A DNA stretch of 64,000 bases from Dentipellis sp. KUC8613 (taxonomy: Eukaryota > Basidiomycota > Agaricomycetes > Russulales > Hericiaceae), in the NCBI GenBank assembly GCA_002286715.1, contig NSJX01000027.1, positions 124,001 through 188,000 on the forward strand. The letters are read 5' to 3'. The notes below the pieces were generated by a model. It worked only from the letters and a program-made list of their open reading frames with translations, was not told the DNA's origin and searched no databases. Position numbers and translations under genes: made by a program. The number at the start of each line of letters is the position of its first letter. Position 1 is the first letter of the stretch. Positions 28,201 through 40,350 of the stretch are shown here, piece after piece.

Positions 28201-30583
28201 CCGAGTTATCGTCGAGCGCGTCCGGCGTCCCGCGCTCGCGCTCGCCGTCGCCCGGCGAGCGCGACGTCGAGTCGTAGTCGCGCAGCGAGCCCAGCGACGC
28301 GCGGTACCGCGGCGAGCGCGACGGCGACGGCGAGCCCCCGGGCGCGGCGCGGCTGCCGCCCAGGGAGGGGTGGGCGCTCATGCTGCCGGCCTCGCCGACG
28401 CGGCGGCGTTGTCTCCGTGTGGGCGATAGCGACCGGCTGGTGCCGTTGCCGTTCGGGGGGACGATGGAGAGCGTCGGGCGAGCTGTGCGTCGTGTTCCCT
28501 CCGCCTCGCCGCCCTCGGTGGGTTGTGATGCTGGGTGGGGCGCGGGGGAGTCCCCAGGAGTCCATGCATTCTGGTTTCGAGAGAGCGCAAGCGAGTTGAT
28601 TTGTGCAATTACTCGGTCTTGCCATTCGTTGGATGGACTAGACGCGTCCTTAGCGTCACAAGAGAGATCCCAGCGAGACTCGAAAGAGCTTACTGAGTGC
28701 TTTGTAGAGGAGGGGACTCGTCGTCTTTTCCGTCCGTCCCTGACGCCTGCATCTGCGCCTTGGTCTTTCCTATGTCCTTCCCCGACCCTGGGGCCTCTGC
28801 CCCTCGACTTCGTCCTTTGATACCATATGGTGAGTTATCCACTCGCGCAATAATATCTCTAGCTAGTTTGTCCTACGACACACACAAAGTCAGTGGTCAA
28901 TATTACACACAATTCAAGACTGGATAAATGCCATATAATCTTTACGGCACGACCCAACTCACCTGCGACAGATCCTCCAATATGCCCTTCGCTCTCACAT
29001 CGTTCGCCGCCAACAATATTCCAATCAGAGCTTCGGTCTGATGCAGACGTGCCTCGATGGCATCGATGTATCCCTTCGGCGGACCTCGTTTCCGCGACGG
29101 GCCCAGGAAGGTGCACGCTGACGAAGCAATGAGTAAAACGCCATGAGTCCCCTCGACCACTTGGTAACTATCGCGCACCGCGCAGCCCGCAACCGGAGGG
29201 CCGTGCGCACCACCCCCTCGGCGGCAATAGGCCGCGCTCCGAGGAGGTGTGGCTGGCTGGCTGGAGCTCGACCCAAGCGGGCGCTCCGCGCGTCGGTGCC
29301 ATATCCAGCGGCCCGCCCGGCGGGCCGGGCGCAATGGAAGCGACACCCGAGACAGACAGACAGACGCGACGCCCGCATCCACCACGCGTCGCCGTTGGTC
29401 GAGGGATGCTAGATAGCATTGGCGTCGGAACAGACACGTCCACAAACGCCGGACCCATACGGGGACTCGGGACACCGCGCCCGACGGCAGGCTGCAGCGA
29501 CGCGGGGTCGCGAATAGGAAAGCAGAAAGAGAGAAGGCGCGCGGCAGAAGCGTCCGTGGGGCGAGATCCCACCCCCTGGTGCAAAAATACACCCCGGACG
29601 CCACAGACACGGACAGTGCGCGGCAATCGAAGCAGAGAAGCGGGCATGGCATGGGGTGAAAGGAATGGCTTACCGGTTCCGAGCATGACACAGCTCTTGC
29701 AGGGTTCGTGCTCGCTGGACCGCTCGCACTTGCATTTCGATTTGCGGCATTGATCGCATGCTAGAGACAGAACGTTAGAGACGCGGCCAAAAAATGAGAA
29801 GGGGGTAGTGGTGAAGTGAAAGGATGCGAACGGCCCACAGCCGAGAGAGAAGTAACAGTGGTGCAGGACAAAGGGGGTGACTGAAAACACAAAGGCTCTG
29901 TGATGCACAGAGCACGACAGACTATGCGCGCGACGTGCAAGAAAAGCGCCCATAATCTACACTACGTAGTGCGCAGATGTCGGAATGACGAGATACTCAC
30001 CTTTGCTGCTCCGTCTCCTCACAACCTTGTCTACCTTGCCCGAGCCACCAGGGATCACGTCAAAGCTGACGTTCGAGCCCATACCCGAGCCCGGAGGCAG
30101 GTCCGCCAGCTCGTCTCCGTCGTCGTACTCGTCGTTCATGCTGAGCATGCTCAAATTCTGGTCGTTAACGTGCTGCAGCGGCGGGAGTGTGAAGTGCGGG
30201 TGGTGCGACGACGAGGGGTACGACGGGGACGAGGACGTGTTGTTCCAGCTCGGCTGCGACATGAAGGAGAAAGAGGGGAGAGGGTGGTGCGGGCTGTTGT
30301 TGCCGGATCCGAAGCGGAATGGAGGGGTCGCGGAGTGTTGTGGAGCGGACGACAGATGGTACTGCTGAGGGTGCTGCTGCTGCGCGTGGTATGGGAGGTG
30401 GTCGGCGTCGGACGAGGGCGACTCGACTTTGACGACGGGATATTCGGGAGCGCTGTTGTGGTACATGCGCCGGTATTGCGCAGGGGGAGTGTGTGCGCGT
30501 TGGTGTGGGTTGTGGACATGTCGATCGGACATGAGAGGCGAGCGGGGATAGGAGGAGGAGGGGTCATTGTAGGGGTGGGACAT
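25299..30583 (-). CDS. Zn2Cys6 fungal transcription factor with middle homology region
   Basis: Predicted nuclear DNA-binding regulator. ATG 30583 opens a His/Pro/Ser-rich region of about 200 aa (MSHPYNDPSSSYPRS). The Zn cluster follows as CDQC, KCKC, CKSC and AC, spaced C-x2-C-x6-C-x8-C-x2-C-x6-C, the canonical form. A linker and coiled element follow (RGPPKGYIDAIEARLHQTEA). The fungal_trans middle homology region includes LYFTFVHPALPIVHKKTF, QALLLMGYREIGIGAMAQ, AVRMAQDLGIHKSADRW, ERRRIWYACVIMDKYVSSYIG, LEELLDKWYIELPGHLRYD and HMQYWCVVLLLHRPF. The C-terminus is Gln/Pro/Ser-rich with a CAG-coded Gln run near 25451-25474. The cluster is split by introns of 240 nt (29761-30000) and 556 nt (29118-29673). 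The target genes are unknown, and the last codons near 25299-25380 are uncertain. Confidence 0.88.
25451..25474 (+). repeat. GCT/CAG trinucleotide run coding polyglutamine
   Basis: About eight GCT units on the plus strand. Read on the minus strand they give a Gln run in the C-terminal part of the Zn2Cys6 regulator, a common site of length variation. Confidence 0.8.
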
Positions 30584-33500
30584 GGGCGGGTGGGAGAGGA
30601 GAAGAAAGGAGATGAGAGGGGTCGGAGTACGCGGGAGGAAGGACGTACGGGAGAAGAAAGATGAAATAATTCTGCGATGGGGGAGTTGTCGCGCGTAAGT
30701 GGGTTGACTAGTGATCTGATAGGGAAACCGGTGTGATAAGCCGGGCAGTCGAGGAGGAGGGGGTCGTGCAGTTGGGCAGTCTGACCGTTTGTGTGTCTCG
30801 AGGGGCCCAGCTGCGTCTGCGATGCCGAGCGGAACGGCGCAGTCCCTTTCGAGTCCACGACCTGCTATGTAATAATATGAAAATCGATCCAGGCCGCCGC
30901 CTTTGGTCAGTCAACGCCTGCTCGTCATGCCCAAGTTCGCCCCACCCACCCGCTGGTTCGGTTTCGCGCCTCACCTTTCGCTCGTGGACACCTCCTCGCT
31001 GTCTGCTTGCGAACGCTCGACGTTGTGCGGGGCTGATCAGGATGTTGTGGTCCGTGTGAAGGCGGATGGCGCCCCGCCAACATTTCCTTCTGACGGCGGG
31101 CTTCACGTGAGATCAACCGTCGCTTATCCCCATTCAGTCCTTCTGCGCTTCCCTTCCCTTGCACGAGTCTCTACACTACATGGGCCTTTGCAGCCCGCCG
31201 TCGTGGCCAATGCCACAACAAAGCTGCCTTTGGTGCAGCCTGCCAGACCCAGCATCCACAGCGCAGTCGAAAGCAGGCCTGCTGCGCTGCCGACGGGGGT
31301 CGCACGATGACCGGACCGTCGTGTTCTTCGTGACAATCCGCCGTTCGTCTCGACCAACTCAAAAGCCACGATTTCCCCACGTGGCACGGCCCCGCAGGGG
31401 AGGGATCAAAGGAACGGTGGTCGACCCTCATGGTCGCCACGCGCTGGCGGCTTCTCCCACTTATGTTACACCGGTGCCGCGGCCGAACGGCATCTTCTCT
31501 GTCTAAAAAATGACGGCACCAGTTCCTTGTCCCTATCTGTAAGCACCTCGCGCACGCGCCCAGCCCCAGTGCCCACCGCCAGTGTGAGCGCGACGCCACC
31601 ACCGCACACACCAATTGATATCTCGAGCAAGACGTTCGCAAGAATTTCGCGCGTCGACGCGCGGGGGCAGTCGCCCCAGCTCTTCGCAAACACCCACACA
31701 TGATCAGCCCGGACCGGCGGCCAGACGTCTGACGACATTATGTACCCGCCAAGGCCCTGGGCCCGCCGCTCGGGCACGCACCCCATGGCGTTGCGGCGTT
31801 GACAGCTTCATACGGCGGCGTCGATCTCCTCGCGCCCATCGTGTTCCATGCATCCATCGTCAAAGCGGCCAAAGCGCATCACGGCCCATCCTGCGCCACC
31901 ATTCCTGCGTGCTCGCCTATGCCGTCAAGAGACGCCGTGCGCAGACTAACCGCGCACGACCAACCATGTGCACGCGCCCCTTAGCTCGTCGCGGGACGTA
32001 CAAACGCCTGCATCGCGCTGACAACGAGCGCAACCGAACCCATATCGATTTTACAATTTACCTGCCTGATGCGGGTGCTGCATGTGCGTCGGGGAGGCAG
32101 AAGAGGCCCAGCTCCCAGGCGCCGTGCAATTTGTTTTCAAAGGGACACAATTTTCCTCGGCCATCGGTGTCCAGGCTCCCGCCATGCACGATCCCCTCTG
32201 TTTCAGCACGCACCGCACAGCAACAAATCCATCAGGTCGTTACTGCCGCGCGCGCGGCCCGTCGTCGATGTCGAGCTAAAATTATCGCTGCTGCTGCTGC
32301 TGCTGCACTGATTATTATCTGGAATCGAGCGACATATTGGGCTAGCGGTTCGTAGAGGACAGCGCGATGGTGTGCACCATACGCATCAGACCGACGCAGT
32401 TTCGCCGAACCTGCGTGCGTGATACGGAGCCCGGATCACAGCGAGGCACCATCGCGAGCCTCAGACTGGCGGGTGCCAGGCAACCCGAACCGTGCGCAGT
32501 GGTGTCATGGCGAATTTCTGTGACGTACTAGTCGCTCGGGAACTGCGCACGCACTCGAAGAAAAAAAATATGTTCATGTGCGCATGGTTTTGGGGGTCGA
32601 CGTTATATGTAACGCCGAGGGCACCAACGCCCCAACACGGAGGGAAAGCTAGATGGCGTCCCAGACGCTTCAAAGGAGGTGGACATACAATCAATATTGC
32701 ATACATCACGCATCAAGAACGAAGATTTCAAGAAAGAAACCTTATAGCCCACAGACTGCGCGAAAAAACACATTTAAAAATACGCCTAGCGGCCAGACTG
32801 CTCCTCCAAAGCCCCACCGGCCTCCCATCCAGCACCGACCACCTCACAAAGCCTGCGAACGTGCCCGAAATAAATGAAAACATACAAACTCTAAAGGCAA
32901 TTGGCGTGAGGAGTAGGTGCGCGGCTGAACCGTTCATCCGCAATGGAATCCTGTGCCCGGGAGCCAGCTGCACGCCCATGCGATGCGATGCAGCCCTCCT
33001 CGAAGCCACCGCGATCTGCGGATCTGCACGTCAACGTCAACCTGCCCGCGCTTGGATGAGCTATACATCCACCCCGAGGATTAGATAAATGGCGAATAAA
33101 CCCGGCCCTACGAGGACCTATAGCTATGATGTAGAGTAACTCTACGCCGTCGTAGCCCGCGCATGCGCGAGGACGCAGCCTGTATGAAGCCGCGATCAGT
33201 TGGGAAAGGACGTCGCGAAGCAGCGCAGACTCGCAGGCGCCGTGCGAAGTGCTTCCCAGGGGACATTGCACATCGAAGATCGTGCAGGCCATTGACACCA
33301 CATTTGAATTGTCGCGGCCAGCCTGAGACCCTCCACGAAGTATGTACGAGCAAAAGAGGAACTCCGTCTCCATTTGCGGCGTTTCGGAAGGCTGGTGTGG
33401 GCCATGCGTAGAGTTTGAGGGTTCCTGCAGACAGGCACCGAAGGCGGTGGAGATGCATTCGGAAACTGGGACGCGAGTCGGGCTGGCTTGACCGGGGGGC

Positions 33501-33807
33501 GAAGGCTTACGGAGCTTCGCGATGGCGCAAGACCTAAGATTGAGAGCTGATCACTGGTGGTACTGGTGCGCCTTGAAGGGCCGATAGCTGAGAATACGAG
33601 GACGCCCCCCAGCCCGCTGCAGGCCGTGCGTACACCGACACTTTGCAAAGCGGAGGTGCCGACGAGCGTCGCGCGTGAGAAACCACGCGGGTCGTGCCGG
33701 CCGACCCGCGCCGGGCGCCAATTCACTGCGACTTTCTGCTGTCCAGCCTGCTCACCGTACACCGTCCAGCACCCCTCCCCCCCACTGTCCACGTCCACAA
33801 CGCCAAG
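30584..33807. other. Long gene-poor region between divergent genes
   Basis: About 3.2 kb between the transcription factor ATG (-) and the mitochondrial uS17 ATG (+). Frames of 100-250 codons occur on both strands because of high GC, but none shows a domain, signal peptide or sensible exon chain. It contains a GCT run near 32288-32309. The part next to 30583 likely holds a long 5' leader and promoter of the regulator. Confidence 0.5.
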
Positions 33808-34293
33808 ATGCCGCCCATGAGCCTGTCCGGGCTGGTGACGAAAGTCGGGTTCATGAACAAGACCGCGACGGTGACGGTCTCGCGCTGGGTCGTCCACAAG
33901 CAGACGGGCAAGGTTCGTTCGTCCGAGCCCCCCCCCCTCCCCGCGTCGCGGTTTGTTTTGTTTTATGTGTATGTGCTGACCATGAACACCCCCGCAGCGC
34001 ATCATCCGCAGCAAAAAGTTCCTCGTCCACGACGAGCAGAACCGTGCGTCCCAAGCGCACGCATCTCGTTCGTTCTCTTCTGACATGCACGCATGCACCG
34101 TGTAGAACTGCGCATGGACGACAGCGTCCTCATCCAAAACTGCCCGCCCATCTCCGCGCGCAAACGCTTCACGCTGCGCAAAGTCACCAGCAGCCCCGAG
34201 GCGGAGCGCGAGGCGGCGCATGCGCGCCAGGCGGCGGAAGCTGCTGCTGCTGCGTCGGGCTCGTCACAGGTCGAGCATGTCGCCCATGCGTAG
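33808..34293 (+). CDS. Mitochondrial small-subunit ribosomal protein uS17m
   Basis: Predicted mitoribosomal protein that binds the small-subunit rRNA. Exon 1 (33808-33912) reads MPPMSLSGLVTKVGFMNKT and then TVSRWVVHKQTGK. After an 85-nt intron, exon 2 (from 33998) gives RIIRSKKFLVHDEQN. Exon 3 (34106-34293) gives LRMDDSVLIQNCPPISARKR. These match the bacterial S17 order: an M-x-K-T block, then H-x-x-Y/T-G-K-R, a K-x-x-x-H-D-E block and a D-x-V-x-I...P-x-S-x-x-K/R block. The Ala/Glu-rich tail of about 35 residues is an extension beyond the bacterial length. Splice sites are canonical. Confidence 0.88.
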
Positions 34294-34811
34294 TCGTGAT
34301 GGAGTCGCATTTCGATTGGGCACGGCTAGGGGAGATGTAGGATGTCAGACACGATTGCCATGTTCAATTCAGGGTGCGTGCGTCCAGGCAGCCATGGGCA
34401 GGTCGGGAGAGACGACCAGACGACGACTTCCAGATGGAGGAGTGGGAGGAATAGATTATTACTATGCGTTTTTCTAATACCAGGAACCACACATCATGAC
34501 AACCCGGACGGGAGGATGCGTTCACTCTGCATTGATCGGTACGTCGCCGTGGAGTCACAATTCCTCACTTCACCGTCTATACCTGCACGATGCTGGCAGG
34601 AGTTGGTGCGCGTGCACCGTGGCTAACTTAACAGACAACTTTCGGAAGTCCACGCCGCATCTGCATTCAATCGTACATGATCTTGGATATCTAACCAAAC
34701 GGTCGGCTATTCAATCAGTCTTCAATAAACATCTCGACAACAAGGCGCACTCACAATACTGCACACCACCACCTACACCCACCACCACCACCACCACCAC
34801 ACAAAGCCTCC
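34294..34811. other. Intergenic, convergent 3' ends
   Basis: 518 bp between uS17m (+) and the SUZ protein (-), with a CAC trinucleotide run near 34770-34800. No gene seen. Confidence 0.55.
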
Positions 34812-35752
34812 CTAACCCATCCTAGGCGGCACCCGCGGAGAAGCAGACCCCGATCCCGATCCCCTCTTCCTCCTCCCCCCAAACCCCCTTGACGCACTCC
34901 GCCTCTCATCCGCCGCTCCCGCTGCCGCTCCAGGACCGAGCGGATTGCGAATCACACCCACCTGCGCCTGGTCCCTCTCACCGCCCGCCTTCCCTCCCCC
35001 CTGCAAGCCCAACGTATTCGCAGCCCCCCGCGACGCGTCCCCGCTCTCCACCGTATCCGCAAAGATGCGCTGCCGCGCGGCCTGATAGCGCGCCTCGCGC
35101 TCCGCGAGCGACTCCTGCGCCGGCGTGCCCGCGCCCGACTGTCCAGGCGAGGGCGAGGCGGATGCGGACGCGGGGTTGCGCTTGAGGATGCGGATGGGCG
35201 CTTGGAATATGGCGGGTGGGAGCGAGGTCGGCGGCTGGGTCGTGCTGGAGGAGGAGAGGACGAGGTGTGGCATGGGGGCGCGGGTGTTTCTGGCGGTATA
35301 AGTATAATATCACATCGTGCAATATATATTGTGTTAGGTGTTAGGTGTAGTGTTGTGTTGTGTGGTGTGGTGTGGTGTGGTGTGTTGGAGAATGAAAGGA
35401 ATGCCGGGCAGGTGCTAGACATGAGGATACAGAAGAGCGGGGAAGATGATCGGCACTCACGCATTCTCCCAGATCTTCTGGTTCCTAGTATCTCTCTCCG
35501 CCTCGCCCCCACCCCCCGCGTCCGCGTCCACGTCCGAGTCCGAGTCGTCCTCCCAATCGTCCACCACGCCCCTAGACGGCTTCGGCACCGCCGCTGCCGC
35601 TGCCGATATCGCTATCGACTTCGATGTCTGTCACACGGGGATGGGGCGCTAGGCTCAGCGGGTCGCACTAGTAGCAGAGGAGCACGGACACGGACACTCA
35701 CAGACGGCTGATCGTCCCACGGATCGGGGGGCGCAGGGGCGGAGGCGGACAT
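34812..35752 (-). CDS. SUZ-domain-containing protein
   Basis: Small protein with an RNA-binding-type SUZ motif. ATG 35752 opens MSASAPAPPDPWDDQPS. Exon 2 carries a low-complexity stretch, then VVDDWEDDSDSDVDAD and NQKIWENA. Exon 3 continues NTRAPMPHLVLSSSS, IFQAPIRILKRNPAS and the SUZ core SLAEREARYQAARQRIF. The C-tail is Gly/Arg/Ser-rich and ends in TAG at 34812-34814. The order acidic W-E-D, IW-x-x-A-N, R-x-L-K-R and S-L-x-x-R-E-x-x-Y-x-x-A-R-x-R-I-F matches the SZRD1-like SUZ family. The target RNA or partner is unknown. A TGTGG run (35361-35380) lies in its second intron. Confidence 0.82.
35361..35380 (+). repeat. TGTGG pentamer tandem repeat
   Basis: Four perfect TGTGG units inside an intron of the SUZ-domain gene, next to looser TGT-rich sequence. 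Confidence 0.85.
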
Positions 35753-36178
35753 GCGTGCTGTGTCGTCGCGCGGGGTGTGGGTGGGATGGGTTGTTGGGTG
35801 CTGACTTGTTACTAACAGACGGCGTCCAGCGTCGGGAGTCGGGGCCGGCGCAGGCGTTGGAAGTGGATCTAATCTTATCTGCGTGCAGAGATTAATATTG
35901 CGGTCAAATTCACAGTGGCCACATCGAGCTCGAGGTCGCCGTCCATGGCCATGTCACCATCGCTTTCACCGTCACTGGTAAGTCGTGAAAGTCGTGCTCT
36001 ATTACAGTAGCGTACAGCAGATGCGGAAGTCCATGAGTACGTATACAATGTCTGTCTGTATGTCTGTCTGTCTGTAAGTATGTGTATCTAAATGCTGTCA
36101 GATGGTATCAAGTGCAGTCCGGTGAATGCAGCGCAAGCGTCTAACCACCGTCGACGTCCCAAACCCAAACGCCGAACA
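35753..36178. other. Intergenic region with TCTG repeat
   Basis: About 430 bp between the SUZ gene start and the MFS gene stop. A TCTG-type tetranucleotide run lies near 36048-36076; no gene seen. Confidence 0.55.
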
Positions 36179-38506
36179 TCACACCCGTCCCCGCATGAAC
36201 TCCTTGTGCTCCGACGAGGACACGGCAAACTTCGACCGTTCGCGGAAGTGCGCGCCATAGCGGTAGAATATGAACCTACAGTATACCGAGCACCATCGTC
36301 AGCGAACATCACATACTGCCTGAAGTGGTAGTGGCACGCACGGAAACGGCGCCATAACCGTCGTCAGCCCCGCCAACAACGCCGTCGCGCCCACCGTGCC
36401 CAACTTATGGTACATCGCGGTCGCAAACAGCGGGAAGCCCGCCGCGAAGCTCGTGCGCATGGCGGTGTTGCTGGCCATCACCGACGCGGCCATGGGCCGA
36501 TACGCGACCACGAGGTATGTGAAGGTCGATGTGAACACGAAGTACACGCCGATGCCGAAGGGGACAGTAACGATGATGGGCGCGATCCAGTGCACGTGGC
36601 TGTAGGTTGTGAAGGCGAGGCAGAAGAGGCCTGGGATATGAGAGTTGAGTTTTGATGTGGCAGAAGAGGTAAGAAGGAAGGCAACTCACTGACGGGGACC
36701 AGGACACCGCCGATGCGGCCTGTCCACAGTCTGTACTCCGGGAGAGGGTCCCCGTGAATCCGCTGATGGCGTTTGTATCGGCTGAGGGGGGTGAAAAGGT
36801 GAGATACCGCGATATTTAAGTACATTTTTCGCAGTACGCACCTGTTCCAATATGGCTGCGTGCACAAGCCGATCAACATCCCGCTGAGGATGCCGATGAA
36901 GGTAAGACCGGTCATTTGCATATTGAAGCCATGATTCTCCTCGAATATGATTGGGAACGCTTGGAATGCGAGGTATAGGATGCCGAGAACCAGTGAGTCC
37001 CTGGATAAGATGGCGTTTAGCTTTGTGGTACCTCAGGTGTAGTCTACAGCTTACCATAGGTTAAGGAAGAGAACCATCCGGTCGTGAAATAGGAGTTCTG
37101 GAAAAAGAGTCAGTGCCGAGAAGGCAAGACGAACGGGAGTCATCACTCACGGAATGGTTTCGAGCAGCTGATGATGATGGCTCGGAAAACGTCTTTGCTC
37201 TCCCTCTCTATAGGGGCGTAGTACTTCTCGTCGCCAGTTTCTCTCCGCAACCTAGTCACGCCGGTAAGCGCCAAGAATGGTATGTCTATCGTTTGCCAAA
37301 CATACCTCTGTGCCTTTCGCTTCAATATGATGGGTACGAACGTCTCGGGCACAAACTGCATCATTAAATTACGTGTTAGCACATTCTCGAAGACCAGGGT
37401 AAGAGAACGTACGAAAATGATGCCTAGCAGATCAATGAAGATCCAGATAAGCAGGGTATAGTATGTCCACCGCCAATTGGTGTTTTGGTTGATAAATCTG
37501 GGCATGTCTCAGCACACAACTGTACATAAAACGAATAATAAAACACACCCGCTGTAAATTGGCTCTAACTCAGGGCCGATGAATGGAGCAATAGTATTAA
37601 TTGCCATAGGACTGCGGCGTGTCATCAGTTAAATTGACTAAAGCCATGCAGAAAGTACTCACGTCGCGACCTCAGCGTCTACAAACATGTCGCTCATGCT
37701 TCCGGCTGTAACGCAGAAGAATGCAGCCGCACAGAAGCCCGACAGGAACCGGAAAATTAGGAAGACGGCTGAGGGGCGAAGAGGCATCAGCACCATTCGA
37801 GAATATCAAATCTGCTGAACAAAACTCACCGATATTTGGCGCGAACGCTATCGGCCACGTCGTCGCAAAATATAAGAAGAAAGATACTCGATAGATGATC
37901 TGTCGCCCGTAGATTTCAGACAAGGGCCCGACGAGCAGGGGGCCGATTCCGAGGCCTTGAATGAACAAGCTGATGCCCAGGATGGAGACTTCCCGGCTGA
38001 CACCGAATTCTGCTGAGATGCCTTCTTCCGTGAAGGCGGCCTGTCCAGAAATCAATAAAGCCAGGCCAAGGTCGACACGAATAAAATACTCACTGCGGAC
38101 GAAGCGCACGCTACGCAAATGGCAGACGTGCATATCACGAAGACCGCAAGCCACTTCCTGAGCCGCGACGCCAGCTGCGGGTCCTCCTCAGGCTCGAGCG
38201 TCACCTCATAGTTCTGCTCCGCCGCCTTGTCGACGAGCGTCGCGCGCGAGGACTGCTTCCTGTTCTTCGCCTCGTCTGCAAGACTTTCGTCAGACTTTGG
38301 TGTTTCCTGGAAGAAGACACGGCAGAGTCAGCACCGTACGAACACTTGTGTATGTGAATTTGATGGGAGTAGCGAGGAGCGTGGCGCATGAGTATAGGTT
38401 AGTGTGGACCTGGAGACGACATGCCCTCGTCGTCAGCTGCGCGAAAAGCTGAAAAGCTCGTGCGACGCTCAGCGGCCTCCTCTGCGACCGACGGACCGTC
38501 CACCAT
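36179..38506 (-). CDS. MFS transporter, DHA1 type (copy 1)
   Basis: Predicted plasma-membrane H+ antiporter of the fungal DHA1 drug/polyamine group. From ATG 38506 (an in-frame ATG also exists at 38584) the N-part is Asp/Glu/Ser-rich, then KWLAVFVICTSAICVACASS, SLFIQGLGIGPLLVGPLSEIYGR (motif A-like), a TM4-5 segment APFIGPELEPIYSGF, WRWTYY, PETFVPIILKRKAQRLR, then a loop. The second half has GLTFIGILSGMLIGL, IAPIIVTVPFGIGVYFV, SNTAMRTSFAAGFPLF and the C-terminus FIFYRYGARFRERSKFA. About ten exons with 50-70-nt introns are seen and no break was found. It shares its layout with the next gene (40934-43098) but the sequence differs widely. Confidence 0.88.
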
Positions 38507-38774
38507 GTCGTCACCGGCCCGGCCGGGCGGTCTCGACGCGCCGAATCCAAAGCGGACGCTCACCTTGAAATCCGCTCGGTACATTCGTAGTCGTCAACTG
38601 CAACGAAGATGTACGAGAAGGAGGGGCAAGTAGGTAAAGTGTTAGAGACTTACCCCGCTGCAGCATCCCGTCTTGCCTATATACAACCTAGCGCGAGGCA
38701 GACGCACGACGTCGATGCCGGCGGCCTGAGAAATTAGAATTGCGTCGGCGTGCCCAGAATCTGCAGGCCATCTA

Positions 38775-39252
38775 GGCCACGGCGTGCGGAGAAAATGGGT
38801 GCCTCGAGCGGAATGCCCTCGAGCACGACGGTGCGTTCTCCTCCCACATCTCCTTCTGCCAGAGCCTCGCACCTTACGACACGCACGGCCACGTCTATGA
38901 ATACTACGCTCAAGCTTCTGGGCTGCACCGCGCAGAGCTCGTTCACTCAGAATTGGACACAGCGGAATCTTGTCGGGCGTGGGCGATAGTGTGTAGTGCC
39001 CTGGTCTACCATTCTCCCGCGACCAGTTTCATGGCCGCCTGGTTCCCGCCCGCTCGCCTCACCCTGGCACTTCTGCGTATTGAAAACCTCGCACGATGCT
39101 CTGTGCACACCGCCAGAGCCAGCTGGGTCGAGGCGGATGCTCCGAATATGCCATTGGCCGGTCAAATACTTCAACAGGCAACACGAACGCTGAGTGCTGC
39201 TTCAGCGAGACTCTCATTTACATTCCTCACCGGAAGTCGATATGGATCATGA
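38775..39252 (+). other. Unidentified open stretch, possible gene fragment
   Basis: One frame is open for about 155 codons after a TAG near 38772. It reads like protein (HISFCQSLAPYDTHGHVYEYY, then LVHSELDTAESCRAW) and ends in TGA at 39252. It has no good upstream ATG, no recognised domain and no clear splice partners. It could be an internal exon of an unknown gene, a remnant, or chance in GC-rich DNA. Confidence 0.25.
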
Positions 39253-40320
39253 AGAAAGGATCAGGGCAGGGATGGGTAGACTCTGGAGGATCGACGACTA
39301 GAGACGGAAGCAGCGGATCCCCCTCCACCATAAGGTACGCCTAATGGCTTTCCGATCGTGGTCAACTACGGAGGCTACGGGTGGCCGTATAACGCGGCGA
39401 CCATTAGGTGAAAGGCGGACGATCCTGCTCCTGACTTCATGTTCACAGCGGGCGAAATGCCATGGGCTCTGACCCGACGAGGCCTGTATCCTGGTGCGCG
39501 AGACGCTGAGAGCCGTCGATAACGAGGTCACGGTGAGGCGCAGACCAGAGAGATTTACAGGCTCACTTGACGACGCCGTCCAACATTAGCATGTCCACTC
39601 AGGCGCCCTGAACCTGCAAAGTCCTCGGAAATTTATGGTACTGCCACCACCTCGTCAAGCACCAGACGCGTCGCGGCCCGGCATATCCCTGTACCACACA
39701 CGAAATGACCACACCACACGCAAAACACACCACATCCTGCACCTACACTCATCACCCTGGACCACCGCAATCCTCAAGCTTGCATTTGAGGCGAACTCAA
39801 GCGCTCCAAAGACTAGCGCTCACGAATTCCAGGTAACCCAAACGGGCCAAGGCCGAGCAGGCAAACGGGTTCGTGGCGGCCGGCGATGTCGATATCGATA
39901 CCGATACCGATACCGCCGTCGGGCGCGTCCCTACATGTATGCAGGATTGCTATTTGCTCGTACGATACTGTACAAGTAGTTGTGATTTCTTCTTCCTACA
40001 TGTACTTATGCTGTAAAATGCCCAGTATCGTGTATTGCAGTTTCGCTGGCATCGCGCAAGTGCTCGAGATGTCGAGGCGCAGCGGAATCTGCGCCCGCAT
40101 TTTAGCTTGCATCTCTAGCGTTCAGAGAACTCACCGGCTAAACCCTCCGCCGCGCCAACTTCAAGTCCAGCCTTCGCACCGAGCGAGCGTCGAACGAAAT
40201 TCGAAGCACCAACCAACTAAGTTTGAATTGTTTCTAGATCGATATCTATAGCCGCCACCTACAGTAGCGGATGAAGTATCTACGGTATGACTGTCTATAG
40301 TAGTAGTAAATGGAATCTGT

Positions 40321-40350
40321 GGATGGATGGATAGATGGATGGATGGATAG
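40321..40350 (+). repeat. GGAT/ATAG tetranucleotide repeat
   Basis: About seven 4-bp units, GGAT with two ATAG variants, in non-coding DNA. Confidence 0.85.

Noticed and set aside
29247..29753. 168-codon plus-strand frame in the regulator's long intron
   Set aside because: No domain, Arg/Pro/Gly-rich as expected from GC-rich DNA, and it runs into the zinc-cluster exon antisense.
33196..34221. 341-codon minus-strand frame
   Set aside because: It covers the mitochondrial uS17 exons on the other strand, has low-complexity mixed composition and no known domain.
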